In this document: positions 53,059 to 62,336 of the stretch, one piece after another
How positions within the stretch are numbered: the first letter of the stretch is position 1
How the letters are laid out: the number at the start of each line of letters is the position of its first letter
NCBI GenBank assembly: GCA_002455955.1
Contig: DKLZ01000075.1
Coordinates: forward strand, 1,204 to 65,203
DNA length: 64,000 bases
Source: Dehalococcoidia bacterium UBA6627
GTDB taxonomy: Bacteria; Chloroflexota; Dehalococcoidia; UBA2979
Direction: 5' to 3'
Translations under genes and position numbers: made by a program
The notes under the pieces: model-generated
The model's database searches: none
What the model was told of the DNA's origin: nothing
What the model saw: the letters and a program-made list of their open reading frames with translations, nothing else

Positions 53059-54987
53059 GTGGACATCGCTATGACACTAACCCATCTCGAGATCTTAAAC
53101 CAAGAATCATTTGGCGATTCCCAATCCTTTTGTGATACCGGCGAATATGAACGATTGGATGCAATCGCGCACTATGCTGTGAACCCAATCGATAGCGCTA
53201 ACGCTGACATCGTCGACCTTGAACGAGCTGAACGTGACTCAAACGGACAAGTCTTGTTCAGTGGCGACATCACAATTTTAAGACCGATAGATCCAGATCG
53301 AGGTAACCGTGCTGTGCTCCTCGAAGTACCGAATCGTGGCAGCCGCCCAACCCTGAAAACTTTCCTATTGGGTGACCCACCAGACTCTTTCAAAGATATT
53401 CCAGCAGGGGACGGACTGCTCTTTCGACATGGCTGGTCGATCGCCTGGTGCGGTTGGCAATGGGACGTCCCGCGTGACAAAGGCAGAATGGGGTTCGAGG
53501 CTCCGCTCGTTCCACCGTCCGCACTTGAGAACCGCACGGATCAAATGCAACTTCGCTTTCAACCGAACGGGTCAGAGGACAAGATACCTCTCACCGACCA
53601 TCATGTCGGAGCCATCGGAAATCACAATCCCATCGTGCCAGACAATGTCGATCAAATAGATGCAATGCTGTTGGTTCGCGACGGCATCTACGGAGAGCCA
53701 CAAATCATACCTCGCGAGCAATGGGGTTTTACCCATGAAGGAGCGTCTTTATATTGCAAACTCGGCTTTGACCCGGGACGGATATACGACGTTATCTACC
53801 GCCCCGAAAAATGCCAAGTAGTAGGCGCGGGACTTCTTGCAGTACGTGACTTCGCAACATTTCTTAAACGTGACGATCCAATAAACCCATTGAGTGGCGC
53901 GGTCGAACACGTGATTGGACAAGGCCAAAGCCAATGCGGCCGTTTCCTGCGCACGTATCTGAATCTCGGCTTGAATATCGACGAAGAAGGGCAACAAGCC
54001 TTCGACGGCGTTTTGATCCATATCGCTGGTGGACGTCGAGGCGAATTCAACCACCGTTACGCACAGCCTTCAGTCCAACCCACTCCTAGCTTTGGACACC
54101 TGTTTCCATTTGCAGACAGCCCTCAAATCGACCCTGCAACAGGTAAGTTGGGCGGCCTACTGGATCGCCAAAGAAGCCGTGGCGGCGTCCCTCTCATTTT
54201 CCAGACTGATACTTCTTGCGAATACTGGCGATCAGATGCGAGTCTCGCTCACTCTGACCTCTCAACCGGGAAAGATGTTGAACCTCCTGAAGAAGTTCGT
54301 CGCTACCTATTTGCATCAACGCAACACGGTGCGGGTACAGCTGCTCTTGAAAACACAAGTGCGTTTGGTACTAGTGGTGCCAATCACTTCAACATCATCG
54401 ATCATCGACCGTTAATGCGTGCGGCTCTGTTTAACCTACTGGATTGGGTACGCGGAATGATGCCACCAAAAAGTGTCTTCCCGCGTTGGCGCGACGGTAC
54501 CGCAGCAACACGCGAAGACATTGTGGCCAAGCTTGAGGAGATTACAAATCTCGCGCTACCGGATGTGAATGCCTGTCCTCGCATGGTTCCGCTTAACCTA
54601 GGATTAGATGCTGAGGATGGTATAGGTTACTTTCCTGCCTCTGTCGTCGGTGATGCTTATCCATCGTATGTCTCCGAAATCGATGCTGCCGGAAACGAAA
54701 TTGGCGGTATTCGCCTCCCTGATATCGAAGTCCCTATTGGCACTCACACTGGCTTCAATCCGCGCCATCTGACAACGGGTGGTGTAGGGCAAATTCTTGA
54801 TTACTTGGGCTCAACAACTCTCTTCGACCGTTCAGATACCCTTGAACTCTATCCGTCACGTGAGGCGTATCTCACAGCAGTCCGTGCAGCAGCAGAGCAG
54901 CTTAATCGCGATCGTTACCTATTAGCTGAGGACATCGAACTTTGTATCGTTAACGCAAGCAATCGCTACGATTTAGTCTTCAGCTAG
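53059..54987 (+). CDS. Large alpha/beta-hydrolase-domain protein
   Basis: A 642-residue protein of the alpha/beta hydrolase domain family sometimes found in marine and soil bacteria (Abhydrolase_10 type). The nucleophile elbow is VIGQGQSQCGRFLRTYLNLG near residue 295. IHIAGGRRGEFNHRYAQ and FQTDTSCEYWRSDASLAH follow, and the His-containing part is probably GTSGANHFNIIDHRPLMRA. The N-terminal 130 residues form a beta-rich domain. No signal peptide is seen, so it is probably cytosolic. A GTG at 53059 or the ATG at 53071 may start it. It is convergent with the btu genes, 22 bases apart. The substrate is unknown. Confidence 0.82.
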   Translation: MDIAMTLTHLEILNQESFGDSQSFCDTGEYERLDAIAHYAVNPIDSANADIVDLERAERDSNGQVLFSGDITILRPIDPDRGNRAVLLEVPNRGSRPTLKTFLLGDPPDSFKDIPAGDGLLFRHGWSIAWCGWQWDVPRDKGRMGFEAPLVPPSALENRTDQMQLRFQPNGSEDKIPLTDHHVGAIGNHNPIVPDNVDQIDAMLLVRDGIYGEPQIIPREQWGFTHEGASLYCKLGFDPGRIYDVIYRPEKCQVVGAGLLAVRDFATFLKRDDPINPLSGAVEHVIGQGQSQCGRFLRTYLNLGLNIDEEGQQAFDGVLIHIAGGRRGEFNHRYAQPSVQPTPSFGHLFPFADSPQIDPATGKLGGLLDRQRSRGGVPLIFQTDTSCEYWRSDASLAHSDLSTGKDVEPPEEVRRYLFASTQHGAGTAALENTSAFGTSGANHFNIIDHRPLMRAALFNLLDWVRGMMPPKSVFPRWRDGTAATREDIVAKLEEITNLALPDVNACPRMVPLNLGLDAEDGIGYFPASVVGDAYPSYVSEIDAAGNEIGGIRLPDIEVPIGTHTGFNPRHLTTGGVGQILDYLGSTTLFDRSDTLELYPSREAYLTAVRAAAEQLNRDRYLLAEDIELCIVNASNRYDLVFS

Positions 54988-55009
54988 CGACAGCTTCGTA
55001 GAACCAATT

Positions 55010-56053
55010 TCAATCACTCCTTTGTAAGGATGTGGATGCGATCCAATCTGCCAATTCGCTAAAGGAATAACCGCATTCTTCCGACAAATAATCACTACCA
55101 ATCAACTTCCAGAACACTGCCTCAACGTCAGATTTCACCATCTCGTCAAGTACTACAACATACTGAGACTCGCTTCTCGTCTCACTAATTCGCCAACCAT
55201 ATCGTTTGAATAATCTTTCCGTTAATAACTTCAGATAGTCAGATGCCTCAATGAATATCGCGTTACGCGCTTCTTGATCACCGATAAATTGATCTGAGAC
55301 CTCAATAATGTCGAATCTTCTTTTGAAACTGATATCTTCCGTGTTACCTGACAATATCGTTCGTGGTGACTCGGCTATATCGATACTCCACACCGTATCG
55401 CTTATTTTCTCAAAATGATCAACATCGTGAGTTGCTGAAACGATAGATATGCCACGATCAATTGCAAGTTTCTGTAATATTGATATAAGACTATTCTTTG
55501 ATTTACTATCCAAATAAATAGTCGGTTCATCTAACAACATAATCTGAGGTTCCTGCGCTAATGCTCTAGCAATAACCAACCGCTGCAATTCGCCATCTGA
55601 CAATGTCTGTATGCTCCTATCCATGAGATAACCAACATTCACGAAATCAACGGCTGTATCGATTGCCTCCCTATCATGCTTCCGCAGAATTCCATTCCAA
55701 CCGGTAAACGGATACCTACCCAGACTCACAAACTTGTATCCACTCAGCATTATATTTTCTCGTGATACAGCACTCACGGTTGCGATTTGTTTCGCCTTAT
55801 CTGATGACGTCACACTGTTGAATGCTGCACCATTAAGATAAATCTGTCCCGCTAATGGTTTCTGAATTCCACCTAAAGTTCTAACTAATGTCGATTTACC
55901 GGAACCGTTATCACCGATTAAAGAGATGATTTCTCCGCTGTTAATACTGAGATCAATATCGCTGATTAAAGTGCGCCCTCCATTTCCAATAGCGAGTTGC
56001 TTCACCTCTAGTACTGTTCTATCGCTTTTGCGGTCAAAGGATGGTTTAACCAT
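55010..56053 (-). CDS. btuD: ABC transporter ATPase, cobalamin uptake
   Basis: The ATPase of a FecCDE/BtuCD-type importer. Walker A is LIGDNGSGKSTLVRTL, the signature is TLSDGELQRLVIARALA, Walker B is IMLLDEPTIYLD, and the switch His is in SATHDVDHF. About 90 residues follow the core and have no clear match. The ATG at 56053 has GAGG upstream; a GTG at 56062, one base after the btuC stop, is also possible. Family features alone do not separate iron-siderophore from B12 transport; the B12 assignment comes from the riboswitch before the operon. The gene is AT-richer than its neighbours. Confidence 0.83.
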   Translation of the reverse strand: MVKPSFDRKSDRTVLEVKQLAIGNGGRTLISDIDLSINSGEIISLIGDNGSGKSTLVRTLGGIQKPLAGQIYLNGAAFNSVTSSDKAKQIATVSAVSRENIMLSGYKFVSLGRYPFTGWNGILRKHDREAIDTAVDFVNVGYLMDRSIQTLSDGELQRLVIARALAQEPQIMLLDEPTIYLDSKSKNSLISILQKLAIDRGISIVSATHDVDHFEKISDTVWSIDIAESPRTILSGNTEDISFKRRFDIIEVSDQFIGDQEARNAIFIEASDYLKLLTERLFKRYGWRISETRSESQYVVVLDEMVKSDVEAVFWKLIGSDYLSEECGYSFSELADWIASTSLQRSD

Positions 56054-56063
56054 TCTCAACACC

Positions 56064-57152
56064 TCAAGCTATTTCGTTTTTTTGATATCTGATTAACACC
56101 CAAATCACGATAGGGGCACCGATAAGTGCGGTTATCGCATTCAATGGCAAAACTGTATCTCGCCCCGGAAATTGGGCTACGATCTCAGAAAGTAACGCGA
56201 TGATCGCACCAGTCATGATCGTTGCCGGGATGAGAACGAAATGATCTGATGATTTCATGATCATTCTTGAAATATGAGGCGCTGCTATGCCTAAAAATGC
56301 GATTGGTCCACAACAAGCTGTTACTGTTCCTGCACAAATAGCCGCACTTGTAAGGGTAATAATTTTTACAAGCCGTACGTTGATGCCGATCGATCTTGCA
56401 TAGTCTTCGCCAAACAGAATTGCATTCAGCGGTTTCGCACTTGCCATAGCAATCGTCGAACTCAGTATGAGCAGGGGGGCCGCCCACGTTAATCCACGCC
56501 ATCCTGGAGCTCTAAATGAGCCGAATCCCCACGATATATATCGCTGTATACTCTCCGGCTCCGCATATGCAATTAAGAGTGTGATTCCAGAAGTCAAAAC
56601 GTAAGAAATCATCAATCCGATGATCAGTAGTACACCAACCGACCGCACTCGTTGCGCTACCAGTATGATGATTAAGAGAACTGCTGCAGCACCAAGTATT
56701 GCATTCAAGGTTGTTGCTGATGTAAATCCCCAACCAAGGGATGAAGCAAATTCGGTTGCTGGTGCGGCATTGCTAATTAGCACTGTTAATGCGACACCCC
56801 AGGTAGCTCCTGCTGTGACCCCTAATACTGATGAATCAGCAACCGGGTTCCGAAACAGTGTCTGCATTTGTAGACCAGCTACACCCAGTGAACCTCCAAC
56901 GATTATAGCTGTGATTGTCCGTGGGATTCTTATTTCCCAAACGATGGTATTCCAAGCTTCATTACTGCTTTCATGCGCAAGAAGAATATTGTTTAGTTCT
57001 GAAATCGGAATTTCTACTGACCCAAGAGCGATCCCGAGCAGCACTAGCACTACAAGAATCGGGGCGCACAACAGAAATATGAAGTAAATATCGCGTGTTT
57101 TTTTGTAATCTCTGGAAATCAGAGCATCTTGTCTTGGGTCTGATAACGACAT
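56064..57152 (-). CDS. btuC: ABC transporter permease, cobalamin uptake
   Basis: A 362-residue permease of the FecCD/BtuC family with about ten helices. Typical parts are VWEIRIPRTITAIIVGGSLG, QTLFRNPVADSSVLGVTAGA, and GPIAFLGIAAPHISRMIM, which is the ATPase-contacting segment. The order in the operon is binding protein, permease, ATPase. The start is ATG, with a weak ribosome-binding site, 41 bases after btuF. Codon and base use are AT-leaning as in its partners. Confidence 0.86.
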   Translation of the reverse strand: MSLSDPRQDALISRDYKKTRDIYFIFLLCAPILVVLVLLGIALGSVEIPISELNNILLAHESSNEAWNTIVWEIRIPRTITAIIVGGSLGVAGLQMQTLFRNPVADSSVLGVTAGATWGVALTVLISNAAPATEFASSLGWGFTSATTLNAILGAAAVLLIIILVAQRVRSVGVLLIIGLMISYVLTSGITLLIAYAEPESIQRYISWGFGSFRAPGWRGLTWAAPLLILSSTIAMASAKPLNAILFGEDYARSIGINVRLVKIITLTSAAICAGTVTACCGPIAFLGIAAPHISRMIMKSSDHFVLIPATIMTGAIIALLSEIVAQFPGRDTVLPLNAITALIGAPIVIWVLIRYQKNEIA

Positions 57153-57193
57153 GCTGAACTCATCGATAATTCGTTATTATCCGGCCGTTATTA

Positions 57194-58489
57194 TTATTCT
57201 GGTAGTCGTTTATACCATTCGATTTGATGGTCATTTAATAGATCGGGATGTGTGATCTTTATCAGGTCCGCTAAGAGCAAGTCAGGTCGGGACGCGGCAC
57301 GCTCGAAATAGTCATCCGCACCTTGTTCATTCACCATGCGAGTGTGAGTCCATACGTTCGCATTCTTGATCGATTTCAACTTCCCGTATCGAGGATCTTC
57401 GTTCAAACCTTGGGCGATCGTTTTCCACTGTGCCGGGGCGTTAATCCAGATATCAGCAGAAGCACCATCAAGTAAGACAGCTTCTAAGTCCAGATGCAGC
57501 GATCCAGTTCCCGGAGTACTCTCCCAGATATATCGAATATTCGCATCTCTAAGAAGATTCGCTATATAGGATGATCCTCCTGGTGCATAAAATGTCCCTT
57601 GAAACGCTGCACCTACTAGAGCTGTTGGTATCTCAGACGCTTTCGCAGCAATCGCAACGGTCTCGCTATATCGTTTAGCTATGTCTTCTATATAGGTTGT
57701 TGCGGCTGCTTCTTCATTCAGTAACACACCCGTAACCAACAACCATTCCGCTCGCCCGAGCGCTGATGTCTCTAACCAGTCCATCCAATGAACGACAGGA
57801 ATATCAAGATCCATCAGCTTCGGATAGGAAGGATCGGCGAACCCATTCGATAACAAGACATCTGGACCGGATTCAATCACAGCTTCAGTACCAACTTCAA
57901 AATTCCCTGCGAATTCCACTACATTGTTCTCAGATATGTGCTGCAGCACTTCCGAAGATGAGATATAGGAAGTCTGAGCTACTCCGGTAATTTTCGACAC
58001 AGATTCAAACTCAATAAATGATGGATATTGTGTTGTTGACGATAAAAAAGCAGATCGTATAGGTGTACTAATAATTGGCATGTCAATGTCAGGATCAGGA
58101 GCGCCGCATTTCACCAAAGCAAATGACTGCTTATCAGTCATGTCAGTCTCATTAATCGTTAGTACTCTATAAGATTTATAATATTCTATAGAGAACCCAC
58201 TCGCATATGAAACATCTGCCTTTACTGGAAAATAATCATATCCACCATCAAATTTATTATCTGGTATACAGGAAGAATTAACATCTTCCTGATGCACTAA
58301 GGTACTTTCGCTTTGAATATCATTATTGTTAACAACATTCTGAGATGATGGGGATGCTTCAGGCACCTGTACGACGAGGTTTTCGTCATCGTGATCAGCG
58401 CACCCAGCCATAACCAGCAAGCAAATAAAAACTGAGACCACCATCCGAAGATGGCATGCCGGAATTAAACATAGTAAATAGTGATTCAT
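57194..58489 (-). CDS. btuF: Periplasmic-type cobalamin-binding lipoprotein
   Basis: A 431-residue substrate-binding protein. The signal ends in the lipobox LLVMAGC with Cys30. About 90 hydrophilic residues follow, rich in Asp, Ser and Asn, before the two-lobed BtuF/FecB fold. The fold shows PDVLLSNGFADPSYPKLMDL and YIANLLRDANIRYIWEST, and ends ADLIKITHPDLL. The ATG lies about 48 bases after the end of a cobalamin riboswitch, so vitamin B12 or a related corrinoid is the likely ligand. The N-terminal spacer is longer than usual. Confidence 0.82.
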   Translation of the reverse strand: MNHYLLCLIPACHLRMVVSVFICLLVMAGCADHDDENLVVQVPEASPSSQNVVNNNDIQSESTLVHQEDVNSSCIPDNKFDGGYDYFPVKADVSYASGFSIEYYKSYRVLTINETDMTDKQSFALVKCGAPDPDIDMPIISTPIRSAFLSSTTQYPSFIEFESVSKITGVAQTSYISSSEVLQHISENNVVEFAGNFEVGTEAVIESGPDVLLSNGFADPSYPKLMDLDIPVVHWMDWLETSALGRAEWLLVTGVLLNEEAAATTYIEDIAKRYSETVAIAAKASEIPTALVGAAFQGTFYAPGGSSYIANLLRDANIRYIWESTPGTGSLHLDLEAVLLDGASADIWINAPAQWKTIAQGLNEDPRYGKLKSIKNANVWTHTRMVNEQGADDYFERAASRPDLLLADLIKITHPDLLNDHQIEWYKRLPE

Positions 58490-58536
58490 GGATTATCGTC
58501 CGCCCGTTTCCACGCGGTGTGGTTTATCGATATGCA

Positions 58537-58635
58537 TTCAAGTAGGTCGACCTGACTGGCCAGCTAGATTGTTATCTGCTGGATCGACAGTTGCGGGACA
58601 GTATCGGGCTCTCACCGAATTTCGCCTGACTTGAA
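58537..58635 (-). ncRNA. Cobalamin riboswitch upstream of btuFCD
   Basis: On the minus strand the leader shows the cobalamin aptamer: P1 TTCAAGT (58635-58629) pairs with ACTTGAA (58543-58537). Between them come CAGGCGAA, TTCGGTGAGAGCCCGA, the core CCCGCAACTGTC (58597-58586), a CCAGC-AGAT-AACA-ATCT-A-GCTGG arm, and the B12 box CCAGTCAGGTCGACC. These match the known consensus (CCCGCxACTGT; GCCAGxCAGGxxACC). At 99 bases it is compact. A CCGC/GCGG hairpin (58500-58517) between the aptamer and the btuF ATG may cover the ribosome-binding site. B12 binding would lower btuFCD expression. Confidence 0.9.
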
Positions 58636-58874
58636 CAGTGCTAATGATATGTCATGATTGCGGCAACAACAAAGAGTCTTCCAAAGCCCTGAGTGAGCTG
58701 ATCAGTCAAGCCATAGCAAATAATCGCAGCCGCTACTGGTTAGAGGGATCACGTCAAACGAATCCGAACAATCTTCAATATTAAGAGCTGTTACGAAACC
58801 GCGGATGAACATCATGCGAAGGTTTTGAAACCGTCCTTAAGGTCTAAAGGTATTCTGTTATCAAACAGAGATAG
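58636..58874. other. Upstream region of the riboswitch
   Basis: No gene is visible. The btu promoter should lie here on the minus strand. A small hairpin, TCTGTT (58854-58859) with AACAGA (58864-58869), sits just after the end of the SCP2-like gene and may end its transcript weakly. The rest shows nothing I can name. Confidence 0.4.
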
Positions 58875-59294
58875 CTAAGCGGTAACTAAGGCAAGAATAT
58901 CGTGAAGCGTCCCAGTCCACGGGAGTCCAATTGTCCTATAGCCTTCCATATCTCCTGTGACACGAACGTAATTACGTCGAAATTCTTCGCGGTCCGGACC
59001 ATCAGCCTCCGCATTCGTCAGACGGGCGTACGGCAGAACTTTTTCGTACGGAACGGTGATTGTCACGTCAGCATCAGCAAGCACCCCGGCTCCCACCAGC
59101 ACGGTCCCATTACTCACCACGACATGCCAGCCAAGACTTGATCCATCCGGGCTGAGATGCGCAGGAGGATCAGTGAATTCCTCACAAAATGATGACTCGA
59201 TTCCATCTAGATCAAACCCTTCACAGGACTCAACAATCGCCTGACGGGCGTACGAAATCCACTCACTGCTGGCAAATTCAACCTTGGCACTCAT
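58875..59294 (-). CDS. SCP2-like small protein
   Basis: A 139-residue protein with the look of a sterol-carrier-protein-2 type lipid-binding domain: SLGWHVVVSNGTVLVGAGVL, ADVTITVPYEKVLPYARL and YVRVTGDMEGYRTIGL are the alternating strands and helices of that fold. Such small proteins bind lipids or acyl-CoA. The ATG at 59294 has GGAGG upstream; a GTG directly before it is less likely. It precedes the btu operon but is separated from it by the riboswitch leader. The assignment is by pattern only. Confidence 0.65.
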   Translation of the reverse strand: MSAKVEFASSEWISYARQAIVESCEGFDLDGIESSFCEEFTDPPAHLSPDGSSLGWHVVVSNGTVLVGAGVLADADVTITVPYEKVLPYARLTNAEADGPDREEFRRNYVRVTGDMEGYRTIGLPWTGTLHDILALVTA

Positions 59295-59487
59295 CACATC
59301 CTCCTTCAGAAATCAAAAGTGGCTCGGTGCTTCTCATCTTTCACTCAAAAGAAGATAGATTACGCATAACACAGCGAGTCAACCTACTTAGAACGCTTTA
59401 TTGTAGGAATATCCTCAAAGAATTAACCACAATAAACCGTCTCAGTGCTCCTGATCCGTGAATGAAGCCTCGCCTGCACCTTCCGAA

Positions 59488-59504
59488 CCGTCCGAACCGG
59501 ACGG
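59488..59504. repeat. Seven-pair GC-rich hairpin
   Basis: CCGTCCG and CGGACGG around an AAC loop, 15 bases after the stop of the small Cys-rich gene on the minus strand. It is placed like a terminator but has no T run. Confidence 0.6.
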
Positions 59505-59519
59505 CTTAAGATCCATCTC

Positions 59520-59687
59520 TCAACATCCAGGCTCTCCGGTATTTCCGCAGCAATTGGATCCTGTTCGAAGCTTCGTCCAGTTGTTGCGAATCGCAAGCCG
59601 GAGCTTTTCGTTGAATGAACCCTCAAAATTTTTCCAGTTAGCAAACAGTCCGCGAAATGATGGTCGTGATTCAACTGGTCTACACAT
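59520..59687 (-). CDS. Tiny Cys-rich protein ending in CCGNTGEPGC
   Basis: A 55-residue protein from the ATG at 59687 (a TTG at 59723 would add 12 residues). The second half reads KLRLAIRNNWTKLRTGS followed by NCCGNTGEPGC. I believe similar short proteins with a C-terminal CCGxxGxPGC exist in other bacteria, but I cannot check this and no function is known to me. The three Cys could hold a metal. The upstream AGGAG and GAGG stretches stand at moderate distance. The gene lies alone between the SCP2-like gene and the divergent CoA-transferase. Confidence 0.55.
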   Translation of the reverse strand: MCRPVESRPSFRGLFANWKNFEGSFNEKLRLAIRNNWTKLRTGSNCCGNTGEPGC

Positions 59688-59843
59688 AATGATGGCCTGA
59701 CCTCGATCTCCTTTATTATTCAATGGAGTATCGTGCCTGCCCTCGCTCTAGTCGATTGCTCCAAAAATTTAGCAATCTGAAAGATACCTGACCAAATCTC
59801 ATGAGCAGCTACCATGCACAGGTACCACCAAGGGGACAGCAAC

Positions 59844-62288
59844 ATGCTCGATGGAGTGCGAGTCGTAGATCTAAGTACTGACGTCGCAGCTGGGTACGCC
59901 GCAAAACTATTCGCGACCTATGGAGCTGATGTCATCAAAGTGGAGGCACCAGAAGGTGATCCTACACGTCGTCTCTCACCAAGCGCCGATAGCGACCCGA
60001 ATGCTGGCATTCTCTTTGCCTACGTCAACAGCGGCAAACGGAGCGCAGTCCTAGATATGGATGACGAATCGCAGCGCGCTTCCTTGATGCAACTGCTAGC
60101 AACTGCTGATGTGATCTTCGATTCTTCGACACCGGGAACACTCGCACAACGAGGTGTACACCTCACCGCAGTAGCAACCGAACATCCGGCCCTGATCGTT
60201 TGCTCGATCACTCCCTTCGGGCAAGACGGACCGCGGGCTCATTGGCACGCGACAGCACTCACAGCCTTTGCAGCTGGAGGCGAAATGGCGCTTTGCGGAG
60301 ACGAAACTAAGCCGCCGCTGAAAACTGCAGGCCATCAGGCATACTTCCAGTCCGGTCTCCATGGCTTCGCCGCAGCAAGTACCGCGCTTTTCGCCTCCAG
60401 AGAGAGTGGGATCGGCGAGTTACTGGACATCTCAATCCAAGAAGTACAAGCCTCCACACTCGAAGGAGCCGGGCCAGCAGCAATGGTAAGAGGGAGCGAT
60501 TCGGAGCGAACCGGTAATTCACTCAGCGCAATGTGGAGAATCTATCCGTGCGCTGACGGATGGGTAGGACTGGCATCATTACCGCGCCAGCAACGAGCCG
60601 TATTCGAATGTATCGGGCACCCGGAGCTCGTGGTAGATAGTCGAGCATTTGTGACCGACACTGAAACTGACGCACTGAGAACGGCACTGATTACCGAGTG
60701 GACCACCCGGCACACCGCGAAAGAAATTTACGAAGCGGCCGGTCACCATCGGGCTCCTTTCTCATTGATCCTTGAGCCGCCTGAACTAATCAACTGGCAG
60801 CCTCTACGCGAGAACAATTTCTGGCAAGAGATCAAGCATCCAGTCTTGGAAAGATATGTGACCCCTTCTGGGCCAATCATGATCGATGGCAATCGCGGTA
60901 ATGATCAGCGTGCACCGTTATTAGGAGAGCACACCAGCGAAGTACTCAAGGAGATCACAAAATCTGAGGTTCGATCGCAAGTAAAGATGAGCCCGTCTAG
61001 CGCCGCCGAAATCCGCGGCCTCCTCGATGGTGTTCGAGTACTCGATCTCTCGGCCGTCTGGGCTGGACCCTACGCTACGCGATTCCTCGCCGATCATGGG
61101 GCTGAAGTAATTAAGATCGAAGGGCCGCAGTCACCGGACGTTATTCGATTCCTGGGCGCTTACGGTAGTGACCCACTTATCTACAACAAGTCTGCCTACT
61201 TCAACGAGTACAACCGCAACAAAAAGAGTCTCACTCTCGATTTCAAGAACTCCAAAGGAATCGAAGTCTTCAAACAACTCGTGCGCGACGCCGATGTAGT
61301 AATTGAAAACTGGAGTTCTGGTGTCGCCAGTCGGCTCGGTGTTGGTTATGACGATTTGCGTAAAATCAATCCTGATATCGTATTTGTCTCAATGCCAGGT
61401 TTCGGGCATGACGGTATCGAAGCTCAGCGTATCGGATATGGCCCGACTATCGAACAAATGGGCGGTCTCGTGGCACTTCAGGGATACGAAGGTGAATCGC
61501 CGCACAAGAGTGGAATTTCTTACGGCGACCCAATTGCTGGAGTCACAGCTGCCGCCGCCGTAGCACTTGGATTACTGCGTCGCCGACAAACTGGAGTAGG
61601 TTGCTACGCGGTAGTCCCTCAGCGGGACATCATCATCGGGTTAATCGGCGAGTACTTGATTGCAGACTCAATAAGACAACCACTACCGAAACGTATCGGT
61701 AATCGTGACTCATTATTCGCGCCACACGGTGTTTATCGAGCAAGAGATGATTCTGGGCGTGATCAAAAGGATTGGTCAGGTGATGTAATCAGGCATTTCA
61801 ATGAGAATTGGGTCGCAATCGCCATTGACAGCGATGAAACGTGGGAAGCATTGAAATCGGTGGTCGGTGACCCACGCCTCGACCGAGCAGAATATGAAAC
61901 AATGGCTGGGCGCAAAGCAGCCGAAGCGGAAATCGACGCAGTGCTAGCCGATTGGTTACGAGATCGCGAACAGACGGACGCTGCTGAGCAACTTCAAGAA
62001 GCTGGCATCTCAGCCTCTCCAGTACTCACACCACTAATGCTTACTCGCGATGAGCATCTCCAGTCACGTAACTTTTATCTGAAATACAACCACAAGGATG
62101 CTGGGGAACATATAACCTCACGCCCCCCCTGGCGATTATCGCGTCGAACGGTCACCGACATACGACCTGCTCCTCGTTTTGGAGAGCACAATCAAGAAAT
62201 ACTCAGCTCACTTGCTGATATGGACGATGAACTTATCGAGAAGCTGTACGCTGAGGGAATCGTTTCCGACGTTCCTCTACAACCCTAA
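59844..62288 (+). CDS. Double-domain CaiB/BaiF CoA-transferase
   Basis: An 814-residue fusion of two class III CoA-transferase domains. Domain 1 starts at once (MLDGVRVVDLSTDVAAGYAA, ADVIKVE, NSGKRSAVLDMDD). Domain 2 starts near residue 395 (LLDGVRVLDLSAVWAGPYAT, AEVIKIE, NEYNRNKKSLTLDFKN). In domain 2 the region of the catalytic Asp reads ISYGDPIAGVTA, with Asp. In domain 1 it reads KTAGHQAYFQSGLHG, without any acid. The ATG at 59844 has AGGGG upstream; an ATG at 59814 has none. One half may thus be structural. The class works as an interlocked dimer, which such a fusion could imitate. The aldo/keto reductase follows 48 bases later. Confidence 0.92.
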   Translation: MLDGVRVVDLSTDVAAGYAAKLFATYGADVIKVEAPEGDPTRRLSPSADSDPNAGILFAYVNSGKRSAVLDMDDESQRASLMQLLATADVIFDSSTPGTLAQRGVHLTAVATEHPALIVCSITPFGQDGPRAHWHATALTAFAAGGEMALCGDETKPPLKTAGHQAYFQSGLHGFAAASTALFASRESGIGELLDISIQEVQASTLEGAGPAAMVRGSDSERTGNSLSAMWRIYPCADGWVGLASLPRQQRAVFECIGHPELVVDSRAFVTDTETDALRTALITEWTTRHTAKEIYEAAGHHRAPFSLILEPPELINWQPLRENNFWQEIKHPVLERYVTPSGPIMIDGNRGNDQRAPLLGEHTSEVLKEITKSEVRSQVKMSPSSAAEIRGLLDGVRVLDLSAVWAGPYATRFLADHGAEVIKIEGPQSPDVIRFLGAYGSDPLIYNKSAYFNEYNRNKKSLTLDFKNSKGIEVFKQLVRDADVVIENWSSGVASRLGVGYDDLRKINPDIVFVSMPGFGHDGIEAQRIGYGPTIEQMGGLVALQGYEGESPHKSGISYGDPIAGVTAAAAVALGLLRRRQTGVGCYAVVPQRDIIIGLIGEYLIADSIRQPLPKRIGNRDSLFAPHGVYRARDDSGRDQKDWSGDVIRHFNENWVAIAIDSDETWEALKSVVGDPRLDRAEYETMAGRKAAEAEIDAVLADWLRDREQTDAAEQLQEAGISASPVLTPLMLTRDEHLQSRNFYLKYNHKDAGEHITSRPPWRLSRRTVTDIRPAPRFGEHNQEILSSLADMDDELIEKLYAEGIVSDVPLQP

Positions 62289-62336
62289 TGTTTGGAGCGT
62301 CCAACAGAGAGGAACGGCACAAGGCGGAGCCGATAG

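Noticed and set aside
55010..58489. Reading the ABC transporter as an iron-siderophore importer
   Set aside because: The family fits both ligands, but the cobalamin riboswitch in the leader makes B12 the better choice.
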